This document shows, in pieces, positions 35,264-44,904 of a stretch of DNA of 64,000 nucleotides. This DNA is from an uncultured Oscillospiraceae bacterium. GTDB lineage: Bacteria > Bacillota > Clostridia > Oscillospirales > Ruminococcaceae. A program made the position numbers and the translations under genes. The stretch's first letter is position 1, and each line of letters begins with the position of its first letter. The stretch spans positions 121,687 to 185,686 of the forward strand of contig CAKSIT010000005.1 of assembly GCA_934462925.1 (NCBI GenBank), read 5' to 3'. The notes under the pieces are model-generated. The model saw only the letters and a list, made by a program, of their open reading frames with translations. It was not told the DNA's origin and made no database searches.

Positions 35264-36298
35264 TTACATCATTTCTATTTCGCGGAGAAGCTCCTCAACT
35301 ATCCTGTCCTCGGGGACTTTCCTAAGCAGCTGCCCCTTTTTGAAAAGCAGCGCCTCGCCCCTGCCGCCTGCTATGCCTATGTCGGCTTCGCGCGCCTCGC
35401 CGGGACCGTTTACGGCGCAGCCCATTACCGCCACCTTTAACGGCTTGTCCACGCCTGCAAGCGCCTGTTCAACGCTCTGCGCAAGCGAAATCAGGTCTAT
35501 TTTCGTCCTGCCGCAGGTCGGGCAGGAAACTATCTGCACGCCCCGTCCCATGCCGCACGCGCGCAGGATATCCCTTGCGGCGAATACCTCCTGCACGGGG
35601 TCTGCGGTAAGCGAAACGCGTATAGTGTCGCCTATGCCGTCGCACAGCAGCGAGCCTATGCCCACAGCCGACTTTATTACCCCCATGCGCTCCGTACCCG
35701 CTTCGGTCACGCCAAGGTGCAGCGGGTAATCCACGCGCTTTGCAAGCAGCCTGTAAGCCGCTATCATAAGCCTTACGTCAGAGGATTTTATGCTAATCAC
35801 AATATCCTCGAACCCGCATTTTTCAAGCAGAGAAGCGTGCCGCAGCGCGCTTTCCACAAGCGCCTCGGGTACGGGCGCGCCGTATCTGTCGAGCAGCTCT
35901 CGTTCGAGCGACCCCGAGTTTACGCCTATCCTTATCGGAATGCCGCGCTCCTTACAAGCTGCGGCTACCTCGCGCACCTTTTGCTCGCTGCCGATATTGC
36001 CGGGGTTTATGCGTATCTTGTCAACGCCCGCCTCAGCGCAGCGCAGCGCTATTTTGTGGTCGAAATGTATATCCGCGACGATAGGCACGCTTACGGCGTT
36101 TTTGAGCGCTCTTATAAGCACGGCGTCCTCCTCGCGCGGCACGGCGGCGCGGATTATCTCGCAGCCCGCCGCCTCAAGCGCCTGCGCCTGCGCAACGCTT
36201 GCGGCTATATCCTCCGCGGGGGTGTTGAGCATGGACTGCACGTATATCTTTCCGTCGCCGAGCGTAAGCCCGCCGACCTTTACCTTTCTTGCGCTCAA
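35264..36298 (-). CDS. ispG: 4-hydroxy-3-methylbut-2-enyl diphosphate synthase
   Basis: 344 aa. YVQSMLNTPAEDIAASVAQA, DKIRINPGNIGSEQKVREVA and the iron-sulfur region VSCPTCGRTKIDL plus MGCAVNGPGEAREADIGIAG, with the three cluster Cys residues. Penultimate step of the MEP isoprenoid pathway; the earlier MEP enzyme Dxr is encoded two genes upstream. Confidence 0.97.
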   Translation of the reverse strand: MSARKVKVGGLTLGDGKIYVQSMLNTPAEDIAASVAQAQALEAAGCEIIRAAVPREEDAVLIRALKNAVSVPIVADIHFDHKIALRCAEAGVDKIRINPGNIGSEQKVREVAAACKERGIPIRIGVNSGSLERELLDRYGAPVPEALVESALRHASLLEKCGFEDIVISIKSSDVRLMIAAYRLLAKRVDYPLHLGVTEAGTERMGVIKSAVGIGSLLCDGIGDTIRVSLTADPVQEVFAARDILRACGMGRGVQIVSCPTCGRTKIDLISLAQSVEQALAGVDKPLKVAVMGCAVNGPGEAREADIGIAGGRGEALLFKKGQLLRKVPEDRIVEELLREIEMM

Positions 36299-36301
36299 TG
36301 C

Positions 36302-37396
36302 TCACCCTCCCTTAACAAGCCTGAATATGTCGTTGAACGTTACAAAAATCATCAGCAGCATAAGCAGCGCAAAGCCCGCGAAATGCACCATGCCCTCCAC
36401 CTGCGGCTTAAGCGGCTTGCGGCGTATCGCCTCGACAAGCAAAAACAAAAAGCGGCAGCCGTCAAGCGCGGGTATGGGCAGCAGGTTGAACACGCCTACG
36501 TTTATCGTGATAAGCGACACAAGGCTCATAAACTGCGAAAAACCGTAGGAAACGCTCTGCGACACTACCTGCACGACCCCGACAGGCCCGGACATTTCGT
36601 TAAGCCCGTACTTGCCGCGCAGAATATCTATAAGCGACATGATAATAAGCCTGCCCGTGGAGCAGGTTTCGCGGAAGCCCTCGCTTACGATGTTTACAAA
36701 ATTCTTTTCCAGCCTGTAAACGTAAAAGTCAAAGTAAATCGAGCTGCTGCCGTCTTCTTTTTGCGTGGTGGTAAACTCAACGTCCTTTAGCAGGCGCGTT
36801 TCGCCGCCGCGCTTCACCTTAAAGTCGAAAACGAGGTTTCCCGCGTCGTTCACCCTGTCGCTTGATTGCAGCTTGTAAATAATGTCCGAGGATGTGAACA
36901 CGGTCATGCCGTCAACGGCAAGCACCCTGTCGTCAACCTGCAAAAAGCTGCTGCTTACTGAATTTGGCTGAAACTCGCTAATAGTTGTTGAAGCTATTGC
37001 CTTTGACGTGCAAAGCGACACGACAACTACAATGAAACCCAAAATAAGATTCATCACGGGCCCTGCGAGGATAACGAGCATTCGCTGCCAAACGGGCTTG
37101 CGGTTAAACGCGCGAGGATTAGTTGGTTTTCCTTCTGCGATTACGTTGCCCTGCTCGTCAAGCTCCGCGTTTTCGTAGCCGCCGTCCTCGCCCTCCATAA
37201 CGCACGCGCCGCCTATAGGCAGCAGGCGCAGCACAAAGTCAGTTTCCTTACCGCTCTTGCGGAATATCACAGGCCCCATGCCTATCGCAAATTCCTTAAC
37301 GTATATCCCGCACGCCTTGGCTACGAGGAAATGTCCAAGCTCGTGAATGATTATTATAACGCAAAATACAAGTATTGCCAGAATTATTTGAAGCAT
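36302..37396 (-). CDS. rseP: RseP-type site-2 zinc protease
   Basis: 364 aa. Zinc motif IIIHELGHFLVAKA in the first membrane segment, a PDZ domain (VDDRVLAVDGMTVFTSSDII) and the second catalytic region NLLPIPALDGCRFL before the last membrane segments. Cleaves transmembrane segments of anti-sigma factors or peptides. The placement dxr-rseP-ispG is common in Clostridia. Confidence 0.95.
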   Translation of the reverse strand: MLQIILAILVFCVIIIIHELGHFLVAKACGIYVKEFAIGMGPVIFRKSGKETDFVLRLLPIGGACVMEGEDGGYENAELDEQGNVIAEGKPTNPRAFNRKPVWQRMLVILAGPVMNLILGFIVVVVSLCTSKAIASTTISEFQPNSVSSSFLQVDDRVLAVDGMTVFTSSDIIYKLQSSDRVNDAGNLVFDFKVKRGGETRLLKDVEFTTTQKEDGSSSIYFDFYVYRLEKNFVNIVSEGFRETCSTGRLIIMSLIDILRGKYGLNEMSGPVGVVQVVSQSVSYGFSQFMSLVSLITINVGVFNLLPIPALDGCRFLFLLVEAIRRKPLKPQVEGMVHFAGFALLMLLMIFVTFNDIFRLVKGG

Positions 37397-37410
37397 ATGC
37401 CCTCCAGAAT

Positions 37411-38553
37411 CTATTTGCCAAGAAATGAATGCACGAACTCCTCCGCCTCAGCCTTTGTTGCGAGGATATCCGCAAGCGACGGTTCTTCGATAAAGCGCAC
37501 GCTTTCAAGCGAGCGCATGACCGCGCGCCCGATATCGGTAAAACGTATTTTTCCCGCAAGAAAGAGCGCAACTGCGGCTTCGTTCGCGCTGTTGACAATA
37601 CACGGCGCGTTGCCCTCGCGCGCTATAGCCATTCTCGCCGCGCGCAGGCACACAAATGCGTCCTCGTCGGGTCTGTCGAACGTGAGCGCGCCCACGTCAA
37701 AGAGCGAGAGCTTTTTCGCAGGACACGGCAGCCGCTCGGGATATGTCAGCGCAAGCTGTATCGGCAGGCGCATATCGGCGCTCCCGAGCTGCGCGATTAT
37801 AGCGCCGTCGTCAAACTCAACCGCGGAGTGGATTATGCTCTGCCTGTGAACCACGACTTCCACCTGCTCGGGCGAAACGTCGAACAACCGCACCGCTTCG
37901 ATAAGCTCAAGCCCCTTGTTCATGAGCGTTGCGCTGTCCGTTGTGATTTTTGCGCCCATGCTCCAGTTGGGGTGCTTAAGCGCCTGCTCGCGCGTTACGT
38001 TTTCAAGCTCGTCTGCCCTCATACCGAAAAAAGGACCGCCCGAAGCGGTAAGAATAAGCTTTGCGGGGCGGTTTCCCATTGCGCCCATCAGGCATTGGAA
38101 TATCGCGGAATGCTCGCTGTCTATCGGCAGAAGCTCCGCGCCGCAGCGCTTTACCGTCTGCTTTACAAGCCGTCCGCCCGCAACGAGCGTTTCCTTGTTC
38201 GCGAGAGCTATGCTCCGTCCCGCCTCGGCTGCGGCAAGCGTGGGTTCAAGCCCCACCATGCCTACCACCGCGTTCACAACGCGGTAGCAGTCGAGCCGCG
38301 CAAGCTCGCATAAGCCCTCCACCCCGAAAAGCACCTTTATCGGCGTGTCCGCTAGGCGCGTTTTTATGTCGGCGTACGCCGCTTTGTCCGTAACGCACAC
38401 GTATTCGGGGCTGAACTCGCGCGCCTGCCGTTCCAGCAGCTCCGTGCGGGTGTTTGCAGAAAGCGCCCTTACTCCGTAGCCGCGCGCCCTGCACACGTCA
38501 AGCGTCTGCGTGCCTATAGAGCCTGTAGAGCCGAGCAGAACGATTTTCTTCAT
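37411..38553 (-). CDS. dxr: 1-deoxy-D-xylulose 5-phosphate reductoisomerase
   Basis: 380 aa from MKKIVLLGSTGSIGTQTLDV (NADPH-binding GSTGSIG). LANKETLVAGG, the metal-binding LPIDSEHSAIFQCL, and SMGAKITTDSATLMNKGLEL follow. Second step of the MEP pathway. The longer frame starting at 38607 lacks the family N-terminus. Confidence 0.97.
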   Translation of the reverse strand: MKKIVLLGSTGSIGTQTLDVCRARGYGVRALSANTRTELLERQAREFSPEYVCVTDKAAYADIKTRLADTPIKVLFGVEGLCELARLDCYRVVNAVVGMVGLEPTLAAAEAGRSIALANKETLVAGGRLVKQTVKRCGAELLPIDSEHSAIFQCLMGAMGNRPAKLILTASGGPFFGMRADELENVTREQALKHPNWSMGAKITTDSATLMNKGLELIEAVRLFDVSPEQVEVVVHRQSIIHSAVEFDDGAIIAQLGSADMRLPIQLALTYPERLPCPAKKLSLFDVGALTFDRPDEDAFVCLRAARMAIAREGNAPCIVNSANEAAVALFLAGKIRFTDIGRAVMRSLESVRFIEEPSLADILATKAEAEEFVHSFLGK

Positions 38554-38612
38554 GAAAAAACTCCCTTTATCTGACAAGCAAACCCATTCACAACGGTGAA
38601 TGGGCAAGGCTT

Positions 38613-39443
38613 TTACATGGTGTGGTCGAGAAAATTGAATACAATGTAAAGAAACGGCGCAACGAAAAGAACGCTGTCGAATCTGTCGAGAACGCCGCCG
38701 TGACCGGGCATGATGTTGCCGAAGTCCTTTACGTCAAACTGCCGCTTTATCACCGAAGCGGACAGGTCGCCAAGCACGCCTATTCCGCTTGCCGCCATTC
38801 CCACGGGGATAAGAACCGCATAGGACATATAAGCGCCGTCGGATATCAGCAGGTTGAAAATAAGGCAGTGTATAAGGCATACCACGCCAACGGTTACAAT
38901 GCCGCCTATCAGCCCCTCGACAGTTTTCTTAGGGCTTATTTCGGGACACAGCTTGTGCTTGCCGAGAAACGTCCCGACAAAATATGCGCCCGAATCGCCA
39001 AACCACGCGCAGAAAAGCGTGTAGAAAATAAGCGACACGCCAAGCAGGCTGTTGTCCGACGAATACCTTATAAGAATAATGCACGACAGCGCAAACGGAA
39101 TGAATATAGCCGCCGCGCCGCACATAGCCATTTCCTCAAAACGGATTTTTTTGTGACCTGCAAGCAGGAACACAAAAAGCACGATAATAAACGCCACAAA
39201 GAGTACCGAAGCAAACGGACGAAACAAATCCGAGCATAGCACCGACGGCACAAGCGCGGAAACGATTATGCAATACCATCGCATTGCCTTGTGTTTTTCG
39301 CATTTAACAGCCTTTGTAAGCTCCCACACGCCTATTGCGCCTATGATGGATAATACGCCGATATACAGCCACAGGTTATCTAAAAGTATAACCCCTACAC
39401 CAAAAACAATACCAACCAAAGCAGAAAGAATTCTTGTGAGCAT
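38613..39443 (-). CDS. cdsA: Phosphatidate cytidylyltransferase
   Basis: 276 aa with about eight membrane segments and the C-terminal signature SASVIKRQFDVKDFGNIMPG then HGGVLDRFDS. Makes CDP-diacylglycerol for phospholipid synthesis. Typical neighbour of uppS. Confidence 0.96.
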   Translation of the reverse strand: MLTRILSALVGIVFGVGVILLDNLWLYIGVLSIIGAIGVWELTKAVKCEKHKAMRWYCIIVSALVPSVLCSDLFRPFASVLFVAFIIVLFVFLLAGHKKIRFEEMAMCGAAAIFIPFALSCIILIRYSSDNSLLGVSLIFYTLFCAWFGDSGAYFVGTFLGKHKLCPEISPKKTVEGLIGGIVTVGVVCLIHCLIFNLLISDGAYMSYAVLIPVGMAASGIGVLGDLSASVIKRQFDVKDFGNIMPGHGGVLDRFDSVLFVAPFLYIVFNFLDHTM

Positions 39444-39498
39444 AAAATTCCTTTCTACTGAATACGGTTCAAAACGGGCAAAGCCCGCGCCGAATTGC

Positions 39499-40203
39499 TT
39501 ACACTCCGCCGAATCTGCGGCTGCGCCCCTCGTAGACTTCTATCGCGTATTCAAGCTCTTTTTTTGTGAAATCAGGCCAGAGAACGTCCATAAAGACGAA
39601 TTCGGCGTACGCCGCCTGCCATATGAGAAAGTTCGACAGCCGCTGCTCGCCGCTGGGTCTTATCACAAGGTCAAGCGGCGGCATCATAGACGTATAAAGC
39701 CGCCTTTCGATTTCCGCCTCGTCTATATCCGCTGCATTCAGCCTGCCTGCCGCACAGTCTGCGGCAATGCTGCGGCAAACGGACGTAATTTCCGCCCTGC
39801 CGCCGTAGTTTAGCGCTATGCCCGCTATAAAGCCGTCGTTCTTTTCAGACGTCTGCATAATGTCCAGCAGGTCCGCCTGAATGTCAGGCTCGAACGCGGA
39901 GATATCGCCCAGTATCACTATACGGATATTTTCCTTTGTATATGCGCGAATGTCGGCAATATATCTGCGCAGAAGATTCATTATCCCGCGCACCTCGTCC
40001 TCGGGGCGCGACCAGTTCTCCGTTGAGAACGCGTAGAACGTTGCGCATTCCACGCCAAGCTCCCTGCACCAGTTTATTGCCTTTTTGAACACGGCAGCGC
40101 CTTCGCGGTGACCCATATTACGCGGAAGTCCACGCTTTTTAGCCCACCTGCCATTGCCGTCCATTATAAAACCGATATGCCTCGGCACTGCTCCATTAGG
40201 CAT
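39499..40203 (-). CDS. uppS: Isoprenyl transferase (undecaprenyl diphosphate synthase)
   Basis: 234 aa. HIGFIMDGNGRWAKKRGLPR with the catalytic Asp, FSTENWSRPEDEV, and DLVIRPSGEQRLSNFLIWQA then YAEFVF. Extends farnesyl diphosphate with isopentenyl units for the cell-wall lipid carrier. Starts inside the frr stop (TGATG). Confidence 0.96.
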   Translation of the reverse strand: MPNGAVPRHIGFIMDGNGRWAKKRGLPRNMGHREGAAVFKKAINWCRELGVECATFYAFSTENWSRPEDEVRGIMNLLRRYIADIRAYTKENIRIVILGDISAFEPDIQADLLDIMQTSEKNDGFIAGIALNYGGRAEITSVCRSIAADCAAGRLNAADIDEAEIERRLYTSMMPPLDLVIRPSGEQRLSNFLIWQAAYAEFVFMDVLWPDFTKKELEYAIEVYEGRSRRFGGV

Positions 40204-40757
40204 CAGATAGCCATAATCTCCTTTTCCTTGTCGGCGCAGATTTTGTCGATATCCTCGATGAACTTGTCGGTATGCTTCTGTACCTTCTTCTCCGCTTCCT
40301 TAACGTCGTCCTCGGTTATCTCGTTCGCCTTTTTCTTCGCCTTAAGCTTATCCATAGCGTCGCGGCGGACGTTTCTTACGGCAACCTTGCCCTCCTCGCA
40401 GTACTTGCTTATGGTCTTGCAAAGCTCTTTTCTGCGCTCCTCGGTAAGCTGCGGGAACATGATTCTGAGTACTCTGCCGTCGTTTGTGGGGTTGATGCCA
40501 AGGTCGCTTGCCTGAATAGCCTTTTCTATAGCCTTGAGCATGGAAGCGTCGTACGGCTGCACAACGAGAATGCGCGCCTCGGACACGGAAACGGAAGCCA
40601 TCTGATTTATCGGAGTGGCTGTGCCGTAATAATCAACGCTTATCTTGTCGAGTACGGCGGGGTTCGCTCTGCCCGCGCGAATCGTAGCAAGCTCGCTTTC
40701 AAGGGAAGCTACGCACTTTCCCATCTTTTCCTTGCAGGTATCGAGAATTTCTTTCAT
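40203..40757 (-). CDS. frr: Ribosome recycling factor
   Basis: 184 aa from MKEILDTCKEKMGKCVASLE; ELATIRAGRANPAVLDKI, YYGTATPINQMASVSV and LTEERRKELCKTISKYCEEG are canonical. Splits post-termination ribosomes. The internal ATG at 40757 gives the normal family N-terminus. Confidence 0.97.
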   Translation of the reverse strand: MKEILDTCKEKMGKCVASLESELATIRAGRANPAVLDKISVDYYGTATPINQMASVSVSEARILVVQPYDASMLKAIEKAIQASDLGINPTNDGRVLRIMFPQLTEERRKELCKTISKYCEEGKVAVRNVRRDAMDKLKAKKKANEITEDDVKEAEKKVQKHTDKFIEDIDKICADKEKEIMAI

Positions 40758-40797
40758 ATCGGTTCTCCTGTTCTGTGATGAATTTTTCGGCTTTGCC

Positions 40798-41526
40798 TTA
40801 AACCTTGTGCTTTGTAACAAGCGTGCCTACGCTCTTGCCCATGACCGCGTCGTAAATATTGTCGGGTCTGTCAAGGTTGAATACGATTATGGGAATATTA
40901 TTTTCTGTGCAGATGGCAGCCGCTGCGCTGTCCATAACCTGCAGCTTTTTAACAAGAATGTCGTGGTGAGTGATAACGTCGTACTTAACGGCGTCAGGGA
41001 ACTTTTTGGGGTCTTTGTCGTAAATGCCGTCAACCATCGTCGCTTTAAGAATAATGTCCGCGCCAAGCTCCGCAGCCCTTAAAGAAGCGGCGGAATCCGT
41101 TGAAAAGAACGGATTGCCCGTGCCGCACCCGAAAATGACTACCCTGCCCTTTTCAAGGTGACGTATCGCCTTGCCGAGAATGAACGGCTCTGCGACCTGC
41201 TGCATGGTTATCGCCGTCTGAACGCGCACCGTAACGCCCTGCTTTTCAAGCACGTCCGCTACCGCAAGCGCGTTCATCGTCGTCGCGAGCATACCTATGT
41301 GGTCTGCGCGCGCCCTGTCCATGCCCTCCGAGCTTCTGCCGCGCCAGAAGTTGCCGCCGCCGACTACAATGCCTATCTGCGCGCCCGCGTCAACACACTT
41401 TTTTATGCTCGCGCATATATTCTCGATGGTGGGCATATCAAGCCCGCTTTCCTTGCCGCCTGCAAGCGCCTCTCCGCTCAGCTTCAGCAGAACGCGCTTG
41501 TACTTAAGACTTTCCGAATCGCTCAT
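40798..41526 (-). CDS. pyrH: UMP kinase
   Basis: 242 aa. [55 protein letters not shown] and [20 protein letters not shown]. Makes UDP; hexameric, GTP-activated in the family. Stands upstream of frr as in most Firmicutes. Confidence 0.97.
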   Translation of the reverse strand: MSDSESLKYKRVLLKLSGEALAGGKESGLDMPTIENICASIKKCVDAGAQIGIVVGGGNFWRGRSSEGMDRARADHIGMLATTMNALAVADVLEKQGVTVRVQTAITMQQVAEPFILGKAIRHLEKGRVVIFGCGTGNPFFSTDSAASLRAAELGADIILKATMVDGIYDKDPKKFPDAVKYDVITHHDILVKKLQVMDSAAAAICTENNIPIIVFNLDRPDNIYDAVMGKSVGTLVTKHKV

Positions 41527-41547
41527 ATCGCTTACCTCCGAACCCTA

Positions 41548-42789
41548 TCAATAGTCAAGAACGCGAATCCTGCCAAGAATCTCCGCGCCGTCAGCCACCT
41601 TGGCACAAGCGTCAGCAGCGTCCTTTTCGGACATGACCCCTGTGATGAAGGCAAGCTCGTTTTCGGGCTGCTTTTTGGCAGAAAGGTACTCGACATCTCC
41701 GTAAACAGCCTTAACGACCGCTTTCGTGACATCTGTATTATCCGCGCGCAGCCTTATGTAATTCGCGCATCGGAACTCGTCAAAGCTCTTTATGAAGTCC
41801 TGAGCGCTGTCAGCCCATGTAAGCGACCTGCTTGTACCCGAATGCTTGACAGCGGAAATTATATCGGAAACGACCGCGCTTGCCGTGGGGAGCATACCCG
41901 CGCCCTTTCCGTAGAACACAACGTCGCCCGTAGCGTCGCCGCGCACCAGTATCGCGTTAAACACGTCGTTTACGCCCGCAAGCTGGCTGTCGTCCTTAAT
42001 AACCGCGGGGAACACGCCTATGGAAATCATGCCGCCGTCCTCGCGCTTTGCGCAGCCTATAAGCTTTATTTTCGCGTCGTAGCTGCCGACATATTCAACG
42101 TCCTCAAGCGTTATTTTTGTGATACCCTCGGTGTGAACGCTCTCGGGGTAAACGTGCTTACCAAACGCGAGCGACGCCAGTATGCAAATCTTGCGGCACG
42201 CGTCGTGACCGTCAACGTCCGCGGAGGGGTTTCTCTCCGCGTAGCCGAGCCTCTGCGCAGTTGCAAGCGCGTCGTCAAAGCTCATGCCGTCGCGTATCAT
42301 CTTGGTGAGAATGAAGTTTGTAGTTCCGTTAAGAATGCCTGCAATCTCGTCTATCTCGTTCGCGGAAAGGCAGGTGTGCAGGGGCTTTATTATAGGAATG
42401 CCGCCGCCTACGCTCGCCTCGAAGAAGAAGTTCACGTTCTTTTCTTTTGCGATAGCGAGAAGCTCCGCGCCCTTTGCCGCGACAAGCTCCTTGTTGGACG
42501 TTACAACGCTCTTGCCCGCAAGAAGCGAGGATTTCACGAAGTCGTACGCAGGCTTAAGCCCGCCGATAACCTCGGTAACAACGCTTATTTCAGGGTCGTT
42601 GAGTATTATGTTGAAGTCCTTTACGAATTTGTCCTGATAAGGGCTGTCGGGGAAATCTCTTAAGTCAAGAATGTACTTGATGTCGAGCGCCTGCCCCGCC
42701 TTTTCTTCAAGGCTCTTTTTGTTTTTATAGAACACCTCGACAGTGCCCGAGCCAACTACACCATAGCCCAGAACGGCAATCTTTGCCAT
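41548..42789 (-). CDS. hom: Homoserine dehydrogenase
   Basis: 413 aa from MAKIAVLGYGVVGSGTVEVF (NAD(P)-binding). TSNKELVAAKGAEL, GGGIPIIKPLHTCLSANEID, LNGTTNFILTKM, and DVDGHDACRKICILASLAFG are canonical; a C-terminal ACT-like part is present. Branch point to threonine and methionine. 21 bp before pyrH, so perhaps co-transcribed. Confidence 0.96.
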   Translation of the reverse strand: MAKIAVLGYGVVGSGTVEVFYKNKKSLEEKAGQALDIKYILDLRDFPDSPYQDKFVKDFNIILNDPEISVVTEVIGGLKPAYDFVKSSLLAGKSVVTSNKELVAAKGAELLAIAKEKNVNFFFEASVGGGIPIIKPLHTCLSANEIDEIAGILNGTTNFILTKMIRDGMSFDDALATAQRLGYAERNPSADVDGHDACRKICILASLAFGKHVYPESVHTEGITKITLEDVEYVGSYDAKIKLIGCAKREDGGMISIGVFPAVIKDDSQLAGVNDVFNAILVRGDATGDVVFYGKGAGMLPTASAVVSDIISAVKHSGTSRSLTWADSAQDFIKSFDEFRCANYIRLRADNTDVTKAVVKAVYGDVEYLSAKKQPENELAFITGVMSEKDAADACAKVADGAEILGRIRVLDY

Positions 42790-42829
42790 AGAAAACTTCC
42801 TTTCGTTTGTGGAATGGGTTGTCTTTATT

Positions 42830-42859
42830 ATTATACCGCGCCGCACGGCACGGTATAAT
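42830..42859 (-). promoter_or_regulatory. Inverted repeat in the hom leader
   Basis: ATTATACCG (42830-42838) and CGGTATAAT (42851-42859), perfect 9-bp arms with a 12-nt GC-rich centre, between the hom promoter and its start codon. It could be an RNA hairpin or an operator; no T-run follows, so it is not an ordinary terminator. Confidence 0.5.
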
Positions 42860-42921
42860 TATCCCGAAAATGCACCCTGCATGGCGCTTTAGCCAACCGC
42901 CCGCGAATACACCTTTCATCT

Positions 42922-42950
42922 ATTATAGCACAAGCGCCTCCTTTTTTCAA
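42922..42950 (-). promoter_or_regulatory. Promoter of hom (and possibly the pyrH-polC run)
   Basis: Minus strand TTGAAA (42950-42945), 17-bp spacer, TATAAT (42927-42922); leader about 125 nt long. Confidence 0.75.
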
Positions 42951-43049
42951 GGGGTTTTTATGCGCGCTGAAAATTTTAGTCCGATTTTGCAATCCCGCGC
43001 GAGCATTCCTGCACGGAAATAGGGCGGCGGGCTTTATACAGCCGCACAG

Positions 43050-43080
43050 CCAAACCCCCGCGTGGTCGAACGCGGGGGTG
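43050..43080 (-). terminator. Terminator of xylB
   Basis: ACCCCCGCG (43054-43062) pairs with CGCGGGGGT (43071-43079); TTTGGC follows on the minus strand. Confidence 0.65.
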
Positions 43081-43091
43081 AATATGCCGAA

Positions 43092-44615
43092 TCAAAGCTC
43101 TGCAAGCGCCTCGAAGCTCTGCTTCATCGCGGGGTAAAGCTTTCTGTAAAGCTGGTATACGCGCTCGTACTGCCCGATGTTCTCGGAGATAGGCTCTTGC
43201 ACCTTTTCGGGCTTGATGACAGCCGCGCACGCCTCGGGAACGCTGCTGTATATTCCCGCGCCAACAGCCGCAAGAAGCGCAACGCCGAGCGCAGGCCCTT
43301 CCTTGTTGAGCGTGGTCTTTACCTTGCAGCCATAGAGGTCCGCAAGCATCTGACGCCACAGCGGAGAAGTTCCGCCGCCGCCGCACGCCATCATGTCGCT
43401 TACGTTTATGTTCATTTCACGCATAACCTCAACGCAGTCGCGCAGCGAATAGCTTACGCCCTCCATTACGGCACGGAGCATATCCTTTTTCTTGTGCATA
43501 GCGCTCAGCCCGAAGAACACGCCGCGCGCGTTGGGGTCGAGGTGCGGCGTTCTCTCGCCGTTAAGGTAGGGCATATAAAGCAGACGGTTAGCGCCAATAG
43601 GAACGCCGCCCGCTTCCTTATCCATAATGTAGTACGGGTCAACGCCCATACCGAGCGCCGTTTCCATCTCCGCCCACGCAAAGTTGTCCCTGAACCACTT
43701 TAGCGAAAGTCCCGCAGACTGCGTTACGCCCATAACGTGCCAGCAGTTAGGAACTGCGCAGCAGAACGTATGCACTCTGCCCTTCTTGTCGATAGAAATA
43801 TCGGACGTGTGCGCGAACACAACGCCGCTCGAGCCTATAGTCGTGAACGCCTTGCCGTCCTCAACAACGCCCGTGCCTACAGCGGCAGCCGCGTTATCAC
43901 CCGCGCCGCCCACAACGGGAGTGCCTGCCTTAAGCCCCGTAAGCTCTGCGGTGTGCGCGGTAATCTGTCCTGTTATCTCGGGCGACTCGTAAACCTTTGC
44001 GAGCAGCGCCTTGTCGATACCGAGTTTTGTAAGCACCTCGTCGCTCCAGCAGCGGTTAGGGATATCGAGCAGCTGCATTCCCGAAGCGTCGGAAACCTCC
44101 GTTGCAAACTCGCCCGTAAGCATGAACCTGATGTAGTCCTTGGGCAGAAGAATGTGGCGGCAGCGCTCGTAGTTCTCGGGTTCGTTGTTCTTTACCCACA
44201 TTATTTTCGCTGCGGTGAAGCCCGTGATAGCGGGGTTTGCGGTGATGTCTATAAGCCTGTCAGCGCCTACCTTGTCGGTGATTTCAACGACTTCCTTAGC
44301 CGTGCGCTGGTCGCACCATATAATGGAGCGGCGGATAGGCTTGTTGTCCGCGTCGAGCATTACAAGCCCGTGCATCTGCCCCGAAAGGCCTATGCCCTTT
44401 ATCTCCTCTGCGGGAACGCCGCTCTGCGCGATAACGTCCTTGATTCCGTTTACAGAAGCGTTCCACCAGTCAAGCGGCTCTTGCTCCGCATAGCCGTTCT
44501 GTGGGGTGTAAAGGGGGTACTCGTAGGTCGCGGAGGAAACAGGCGTGCCGTCCTCTGAAAAAAGCACGGTTTTTGTGCCGGAAGTGCCGATATCAACGCC
44601 AAGTATGTATGCCAT
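43092..44615 (-). CDS. xylB: Xylulokinase
   Basis: 507 aa FGGY kinase: YILGVDIGTSGTKTVLFSED (phosphate 1), GIGLSGQMHGLVML (typical xylulokinase motif), RSIIWCDQRTAKEV, VVGGAGDNAAAAVGTGVVED and MACGGGGTSPLWRQMLADL. Phosphorylates D-xylulose. Divergent from the sensor/diguanylate cyclase gene. Confidence 0.96.
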   Translation of the reverse strand: MAYILGVDIGTSGTKTVLFSEDGTPVSSATYEYPLYTPQNGYAEQEPLDWWNASVNGIKDVIAQSGVPAEEIKGIGLSGQMHGLVMLDADNKPIRRSIIWCDQRTAKEVVEITDKVGADRLIDITANPAITGFTAAKIMWVKNNEPENYERCRHILLPKDYIRFMLTGEFATEVSDASGMQLLDIPNRCWSDEVLTKLGIDKALLAKVYESPEITGQITAHTAELTGLKAGTPVVGGAGDNAAAAVGTGVVEDGKAFTTIGSSGVVFAHTSDISIDKKGRVHTFCCAVPNCWHVMGVTQSAGLSLKWFRDNFAWAEMETALGMGVDPYYIMDKEAGGVPIGANRLLYMPYLNGERTPHLDPNARGVFFGLSAMHKKKDMLRAVMEGVSYSLRDCVEVMREMNINVSDMMACGGGGTSPLWRQMLADLYGCKVKTTLNKEGPALGVALLAAVGAGIYSSVPEACAAVIKPEKVQEPISENIGQYERVYQLYRKLYPAMKQSFEALAEL

Positions 44616-44701
44616 AGCTCTGCTCTCCTTTTACAGATATTGTCATGCACCGATACAGATGTTTCTGTATAAGTGACAATGAAAACGTTTTTATATCTCT
44701 G

Positions 44702-44730
44702 ATTTTAATACATTTTGTCCGATTTGTCAA
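44702..44730 (-). promoter_or_regulatory. Promoter of xylB
   Basis: Minus strand TTGACA (44730-44725), 17-bp spacer, TAAAAT (44707-44702). Confidence 0.7.
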
Positions 44731-44793
44731 GGGGGATTCCAAAAATGTAATTATATTTTCAATTTCAATAACTATAAAAATTTTATACAGCTA

Positions 44794-44822
44794 TTGCAAA
44801 TTTGAAAAAAGTGTGTTATAAT
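44794..44822 (+). promoter_or_regulatory. Promoter of the sensor/diguanylate cyclase gene
   Basis: TTGCAA (44794-44799), 17-bp spacer, TATAAT (44817-44822). Confidence 0.75.
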
Positions 44823-44904
44823 AGCCGTATGTATCGGAGAAAATCGTGTGTGGCGCGATTTTTGCACTTGCAGCAACACTTGACCGAAAGGGTGATTCGC
44901 TATA